Origin: Coniella vitis
Taxonomy: Eukaryota > Ascomycota > Sordariomycetes > Diaporthales > Schizoparmaceae
Direction of reading: 5' to 3'
DNA: 64,000 nucleotides
NCBI GenBank assembly: GCA_011317545.1
Contig: WUJK01000007.1
Coordinates: 1,798,001-1,862,000, forward strand
How positions within the stretch are numbered: the first letter of the stretch is position 1; every line of letters begins with the position of its first letter. The translations under genes were made by a program, and so were the position numbers. The notes under the pieces were generated by a model, which was not told the DNA's origin, did not search any database, and worked only from the letters and a program-made list of their open reading frames with translations. Below are positions 59,601-64,000 of the stretch, piece by piece.

Positions 59601-59845
59601 TTGGATGAAATAGGACGCCTGGCTCGCTTTTCCTGTCTGAGCAAGACCAAAGCTCTGCTCAACGGTAGTGCACTGTCACTTGAATCATCTGAATCATCAG
59701 CTCCATCACAGAACGCTGACCCGCCCTTTTCTCTGGCTCCTGAACAATTGGAAGCCGAGCTTATGACTTGAGGCTGCTTATCGAAGATTGTTGACATATT
59801 TGCCGGATTCCAAACAGAATTTGGACGAGACACAGAAGCGTTCAT
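56672..59845 (-). CDS. Large protein of unknown function with acidic tail
   Basis: Single exon, 1057 aa. I do not recognise the family. The first half is low-complexity, Ser/Thr/Lys-rich with several basic patches (GPRKRPRVA, KRARRP), suggesting a nuclear protein. Near residues 490-580 is a charged helical stretch (QEAEKQKRLMDNRLRRIRRE, then KFPDQSEAEKEAIYQARADQ). The more structured part follows: SIIVYVVYISQSTTGEKI, AFGNLDAANKYAMQLL, SYEFVNRLCVGRTKRSDGT and RYDIWEVRMIPKAW. The C-terminus is an acidic run (LESDSDEETSEEE). The start is the first true ATG; the frame opens earlier only through GTG. An upstream exon is possible, because a donor-like GTGAGC lies just before it. It converges with CDC37 across 293 bp. 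Confidence 0.72.
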   Translation of the reverse strand: MNASVSRPNSVWNPANMSTIFDKQPQVISSASNCSGAREKGGSAFCDGADDSDDSSDSALPLSRALVLLRQEKRARRPISSKLKTARSSTAMAIEASQRSCTYSADLETTTLENSPLHAKLTLIALRRTEKCIARTIKAKPENTTKQTKSSPRSSESEGQPVKTNSSQAPSQNSNNSAQSYNRQKKVTSFGKPVHGALTLTQASTKRDIPKKAGAIVAPVLKRSSGQVIAASPDVGPRKRPRVAAPEPGSERGALSIDPTSITLKKHRTNNITTNSRQESQQKSAARMLSLAKPRILTEGASRTCKSSFDVQSAQRGANEAIDITSLYGANTSHSCQDAITSFSYPTPPHSSTDSSLSPVSKKGVCLSQPPPLDREGNLSTHGPRETISVHEFRQGGPLLPATGLTKTQRTTGVLVPLQHEVAAAAAQIQSIQARHNSQISAVSKLELPAAPALDLHQVNHDEVEDVILSPQEAEKQKRLMDNRLRRIRREVNRKFPDQSEAEKEAIYQARADQYIDNKMKELGKNAQPKQAKQSIRAPKNKKNVDVEGSSAVVAAAEREPLIPAQPIKPPKKNERANRYVAALAATVQEPFVVAQSGVPALQALQPTQSIIVYVVYISQSTTGEKILESLMIRTRAFGNLDAANKYAMQLLCGTTNQRAKKPAHQTVSCSYEFVNRLCVGRTKRSDGTCVHVDVRKEQQVVGNLDPEIMRDQYIDEDILQSHRKRYDIWEVRMIPKAWLYADTQDDDQDLESALDHQDVVTVHDPDQLSRDIDTAKIADPESIEEGNDLRGLEGRELVVALGKLSACIVDTDDLESSEQDPADAAVATNKISPNRDNDNGGYDDDYRRSPTPISTHCHFNPLDPYSDCEIQHFLYGSFTDLPSANARAFAVARQAWKPRSCDIDAVTYWTQAITPYIQQEMDAMDTERESAEIICPTRPFHGPHSRRPWLFVHAKVSVVETIPEGPLDTEMEFEYDARPAATKKRKSKVALQSERGRERDMNHTSDAPPPVAAAVAVISGDQNRVEDLQEEDAHGDEDIEPLQLESDSDEETSEEE

Positions 59846-61902
59846 GGTCGTGAAGTTGGTGCGCTCACCTTTATAATCGATATGTTGCTTGAGATGGGAA
59901 AATGGCAAGCCTGGCACGTTATTGAGCACTTGTCCACTTTAAGTGTTGTCTGTGAAGACAACGGAAGCGAAACATAACATAGACACTGTCTTTCTCAGCG
60001 CCGATGCATAAAATTGCGCATCGAGGTCCCGAGCTTGTTGGATAAATGGATGCTGTAAAGAAAGTTGAATATGTGTTGCTGCGTCCGTCACGTCGAATCT
60101 CGACGACAGCGATATCAGCCTAGGTCGACGACAAGTTGGATTACCAGACGAGACAAGTATGCCAGTGAAGAGATTCTCGACTGCAGTCCTGCTCTTGCGA
60201 CTCCCATAAGTCACAGTCAGTGTATTGAGACGTAAGTAACGATGATACTTCGTTTTTGTGACTGAGCTTGATCGTGGCAAGGGCTTCGAGCGTCTTGGTT
60301 GCCTTGGACTGAGGGTTGATCGCGTGTCACAAGATAGACGGTGCCCATATCAGTAACAACCCAAGCCGGAGAGAGAGTTCGACTGGCAGAGCCTCCTGTA
60401 TCAGCCTGAGGCTCTTGGCCTAAAGTAAAGGCGTTGTGGATATGGCTTGAACCACTCTGGAAAGTATGCTACTCGTGCCTTCCTATTCGAGCTGACTTAC
60501 TCGACTTGAAGCCAGTATTGAATTTTCAAATGGCCTCTGATGACTATTTTGGAAGGATCAAAGCTTTAGGCGAGTTAGAACGGGTTCGGAAGACACTTGA
60601 GATGTAAGATTCGCGAAGGTGCTCGTCCATCCCCCACACGACCAGGATTTGCGATTCCCAAAAGAGAAAAGATAGGATCTAAGGCTCTTGCTTTAGCCGG
60701 GAAAGATGGCTGTAAATGCATAGGGTAGAGAACGGCCAACGAAGCTTTGAGATATAGACGTCTGGAAGTTTTGTTGTTGTTATTGTTGTTGTTATTGCTG
60801 TTGTTGCTGTACGGCCAACACTAAAAGTGAATCACAGATGCATGCTCCTGCCTTTTGCGATCACTTTTCTAGTGGTGGAACACAGCCGAGATACCAAGCT
60901 AGGTATACTTGGGTCTCATCCCGAAAGACGATTGAGCCTTGTAATGTGCAGCCGAACATGCTCCATCTGGTCACCAAGACAAGATTACAAGAAATGGCAT
61001 GTGCCATGGACGGCAAGTGCACCGAATCTTGCACGTTCTTCACGTTGATTAGCCAAGAATGTAGCCCGGACCGACGTTCACGACACTAGCTGTTGCTGAG
61101 GTGGTAAGTACTTGCTAGATTGGAAGGATGTTACAACAAGTCCTTACTGATTTGCAACTTGATGTGGTGTAGGGCGTGAGCTCACATCGCGAGGAGTCTT
61201 GGACAACTCCACAGGTTTCATCTTAGTGGACTACCAGAATGGAAACATTGAGCCAAGAGCTTTGTATGATAGCACGGAAAGCACTCCATTAATTCGAGCA
61301 GCACAAGCCCGAAATACTAAAAGAATCCAGCTGCGAACCAATTAGACACTGAAAGTCACCATAAGAATACCTGGGTACGCTTTGGTTCCTTGGACAGCAG
61401 CCCTGGTCGGTCAGAGTCCTTTTGACTACCGGGCTCTCTTGTGCGGATTGGCGATAATTGTCAGCATTACTGGCGAGTGTTGTGAGCGAGCTCAAGGTGA
61501 ATCAACAATGCAGCCGCTTCAGAATTGTGTGCTGCTCATCGTCAAACTGATCAGAATCAGTATACCAGCCTCTTGACAATAGCCACGGAAGGAGTAGATG
61601 TGCCTGGCTGCAATAATATATGGCTGCTATTGAGCCAGTCTACCCTCTCCCTCGTTTTGGTTCCCACGATCACATCATGATATTTGTCAGTACGAGTCAG
61701 AACAGAACGAAATATAGACACAAGCCATGGCACATGTAGATAAGCCGTGCATCGATTCCATGATTTGTGTGCCATTCACCAGATCATCACTCGATTACCA
61801 AGAATAGTATATGGCGTTTTGATTGCGGCTCCTTTATTTTTCTCTACCGCAGACAGGTATCTTTCAGAAGCTTGTTATATACGCCAAGTCTTACTCACAT
61901 AT
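59846..61902. other. Intergenic: unknown gene 5' region to FRS1 3' region
   Basis: 2.1 kb without a supported gene. It includes a GTT/ATT repeat. A 113-codon minus-strand frame (59939-60280) contains a good acceptor-like sequence (CTTTCTTTACAG) at about 60053, so this stretch may hold a 5' UTR intron or first exon of the unknown gene, but no reading could be confirmed. Confidence 0.5.
60770..60810. repeat. GTT-type microsatellite
   Basis: GTT units with ATT and GCT interruptions. On the other strand it is an AAC/AAT repeat like those in the STE12 leader and the FAF1 poly-Asn codons. Confidence 0.9.
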
Positions 61903-63965
61903 CTACAAAAAGGCCTCCATGTTGAATTCAAGTGCCGAAACCGGGTATCTGCGAGATGTTAGTTGACGTTTGTCAACAGCATTTGAACCGCCTTCGATGC
62001 AAACTTACCGTATGTCGAAAGCCTCCAACACCGATGGGTGCAGAATGCCAAACTGTCCGACTTGTTCCGTTTTGCCACCGAGGCGCAGATAGATGGCGGC
62101 AGCGTGACCGTGGAACCAAGTAGGCTCATCAATCTCCTCGATCCAGTAGCCGTCCGGCTTGGAAGGATTTTCGGTAACCTTGAAGTCAATGCTCTTGCCC
62201 TCGAGGCCTTCTTCGTGTGTTAAGAAGGCGGTTCTCAGCATGAGTAGCACCCGGTCCAGCAGACCGTGAACAACTTCGAAACCAGACGACTTGCCACAGA
62301 AGCAAGCTGCAAAGTTTCTCTGGTTACGTGCCTTGCGTTCTTCGGATTCGTCCTTGAAGCTACGGCAGGAGTCAGCATGTCGTTCGAGCTAAGACAGCTT
62401 TTCTGAAACACTTACGCAACGTCGGAGCACTCAAAGATCTTGATCGGCAGCGCCTTGCTCTTGTTCTCACGGATGGTCTTGAGAAGACCTCTGCAAGCAA
62501 TGTTAAAAATAAGATTGTCGAGATAGCCTTTGGTTGCAGCGGGAGGATAGACTCACGGCAATAGTGAAGTGCGGACGACCTGGTACTCTGCCGTCTTGGG
62601 GTTTGCAAGACGGATTGCCTTACCACTGTAGCGATTGTCAGCACCGCAGATATAATCTCGAAGGAAAGTAGGAACTTACTCATCCTTGCGGTTCAGATAA
62701 GTGTAGTTCTCGTCGTAGGAGCAAAGAATCAATGGCAACACCTCAGTCCACCCAGCGTAGGCAGCCTCATTTCGTAATATGTCGGCAAGCTTCTGGATCT
62801 TGGTTGGCGCGCCAATAGTGGCCGATTTGTTGGGAGAAGATCTTGGAAGGTTGTTGTAACCATAGCAAATAGCCAGGTCTTCCATAATATCGCATTGGTG
62901 AAGCACATCTGCTCTCGTTGGGGGAATGGACACCTCGATCAGGTTCTTGTCCTTGCTCGAGGGCTTGGCGGCATAGGCCATCTTCGTAAGCAGTTCGCAG
63001 ATGCGCTCGGGAGACTCGTTCAGACCAGTGCAATTGTTAAGGTAGTCGATCTCGGTCTCAATGACTCTGGGGGTCAGGTTTGGACACGTTCTTGTCCGAC
63101 TGTTGTGTTTCGAAATGACCTCGACAGGCTCGATGGTGAAGGGTTCCGCGCAGTGCATGGAGAACATGGTAACCATCATATTTGTCACAATCTCCAGCTT
63201 AGTCTCGTCGGTTGCGGTAAGGTCAATAAAGACGTTCTTGGTGTTAAGCGTGATCTTAGAGTGGTCGCCGTTGATGATGGGTGGCATGGACAGCACGACA
63301 TTGTTGGCATCGAGCATAACTGGATAGACTGGCGCATCCTTGATGATGTGCAGGTACTTTCCCAAGTGCTTGTCCTTATCGTAGAAATCCATCATTTCCG
63401 CACCCGTCATCTCCTTGGTCTGATTCAGAGGGGCGAACTTGATCTCGTTTGGTGGCAGCGCGTCATACGTGAAGGGTCCCTGAATAGTGTCCAGGTCGTG
63501 TGTACCAATCGCAACCAGTGTCCGCTGGCGAGCCAGGTTCATGTGAAGCTTGTCTTGCAGGGCGATGAAGGACTCGTAGCTTGCCTGAGTAAACTTAATG
63601 TTGCGTAAGATGGCGCCGGCAGCGAAGGGCCGGACCTTGGTGGTATTCTCGGTGATGGTCAATGTCTGGCGTTGACCGGCCGCAGGTTCAACAAGGCGCC
63701 AATTAGGTACGGGAGTCTTCGAACGGAAGATGTTGAGCATCAATTGAATGCCCTCGAAACACAGCATGTCGTAGCGGTTGGCGGGTATCTCTAGAGTAGC
63801 CGTCAGAGAGTTTGCAAGGTAAAGCGAACGGTATCCTCTTCCTTTCCAAACTAACCAATCTTCAGCTCTGGAGGAACGCCAGCAGGGCGCTCGTCCTCTT
63901 CAGTGTCCTCATCGAGCTCGATTCCAAAGTCGAAGCAGAGGTCCTCGAATTCGTCCTTGGTGTAC
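61903..63965 (-). CDS. FRS1: Cytosolic phenylalanyl-tRNA synthetase beta subunit (5' end outside window)
   Basis: Visible exons on the minus strand are 63965-63856, 63790-62680, 62625-62557, 62490-62416, 62359-62009 and 61948-61903. The first exon lies beyond the right edge: 63966-64000 contains no ATG and reads as intron, and the sequence enters at YTKDEFEDLCFDFGIELDED. The product pairs with the alpha subunit to charge tRNA-Phe. The blocks seen are KIEIPANRYDMLC at the first exon junction, the B3/B4 editing region (FTYDALPPNEIKFAPLNQT), the B5 domain (ISIPPTRADVLHQ-like: VSIPPTRADVLHQCDIMEDL), SYDENYTYLNRKDDG, and RTSLLPGLLKTI across two junctions. It ends with GQFGILHPSVLEAFDI and the last exon YPVSALEFNMEAFL. 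Five introns of 54-66 nt were placed; each keeps the frame and family consensus. Confidence 0.96.
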
Positions 63966-64000
63966 CTGTGGAATGGTCCCTGTAAGCCAGCCGTCCCGGC

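Noticed and set aside
59939..60280. 113-codon minus-strand frame upstream of the 1057-aa gene
   Set aside because: Contains a convincing splice-acceptor sequence inside it and no family features. It may be leader or exon sequence but not a separate gene.
1..64000. Transposable elements or RIP-mutated repeats
   Set aside because: No transposase, integrase or reverse-transcriptase fragments, no long repeats and no AT-rich RIP-like blocks were seen.

Overview
This window is nuclear DNA from a filamentous ascomycete, most likely a Sordariomycete and probably order Hypocreales. The evidence is short introns (about 52-190 nt, one of 317 nt) with GT...AG ends and CTAAC-type branch points, long CT-rich leaders, and protein sequences close to that group (the STE12 homeodomain-like region, POP3, the DUF7582 family, PRCC). 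The genus cannot be fixed from the sequence alone. No transposon, tRNA, rRNA, CRISPR array or secondary-metabolite cluster was found.

Layout, left to right. 1-6947 is a gene-poor stretch that ends in a CT-rich leader for the mating/invasive-growth transcription factor STE12 (6948-9449, +). FAF1 (11150-12304, -, ribosome assembly) and HIS6 (12766-13889, +, histidine synthesis) share a 461-bp divergent promoter. Next come an unrecognised RGG-containing protein (14351-15495, -) and POP3 of RNase P/MRP (16427-17310, -). A giant ubiquitin-specific protease of 2571 aa in nine exons follows (19560-27773, +). A 3.1-kb gene-free gap leads to a DUF7582 protein (30922-33045, +). PRCC-like (33332-34621, -) and the TORC2 subunit SIN1/AVO1 (35092-37835, +) form a second divergent pair. 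After another gap lie a small GPI-anchor-like serine-rich protein (40149-40838, +), cohesin SMC3 (41512-45263, -), a 3.1-kb gap, MOT1 (48345-54099, +), CDC37 (54810-56378, +), a 1057-aa protein of unknown function (56672-59845, -) and the 5'-truncated cytosolic Phe-tRNA synthetase beta subunit (61903 to the right edge, -).

The genes are mostly conserved housekeeping and signalling functions: kinase-linked transcription (STE12, SIN1, and CDC37 as the kinase co-chaperone), chromosome and TBP dynamics (SMC3, MOT1), RNA and ribosome biogenesis (FAF1, POP3, PRCC), ubiquitin removal, and amino-acid/translation enzymes. They do not look like one functional cluster. Many start with a very small first exon (23-56 nt in SIN1, CDC37, MOT1, SMC3, GPI and POP3).

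The most unusual signal is between the genes. The 9-mer TACATAGTA, a TAC/GTA dyad around a 3-bp centre, occurs 16 times exactly in either orientation, always outside coding sequence. About 0.5 copies would be expected in 64 kb of random sequence. Copies cluster in the large gaps, including one 9-6-9 inverted pair (46250-46273) and one direct pair 16 bp apart (38264-38288). Other points of note are a 28-codon exon in STE12 whose skipping would build one composite zinc finger, three stop-free introns of length 3n, minimal uORFs before STE12, SIN1 and MOT1, and a heat-shock-element-like site before CDC37. All counts and splice sites were read by eye and have not been tested with RNA data or database searches.
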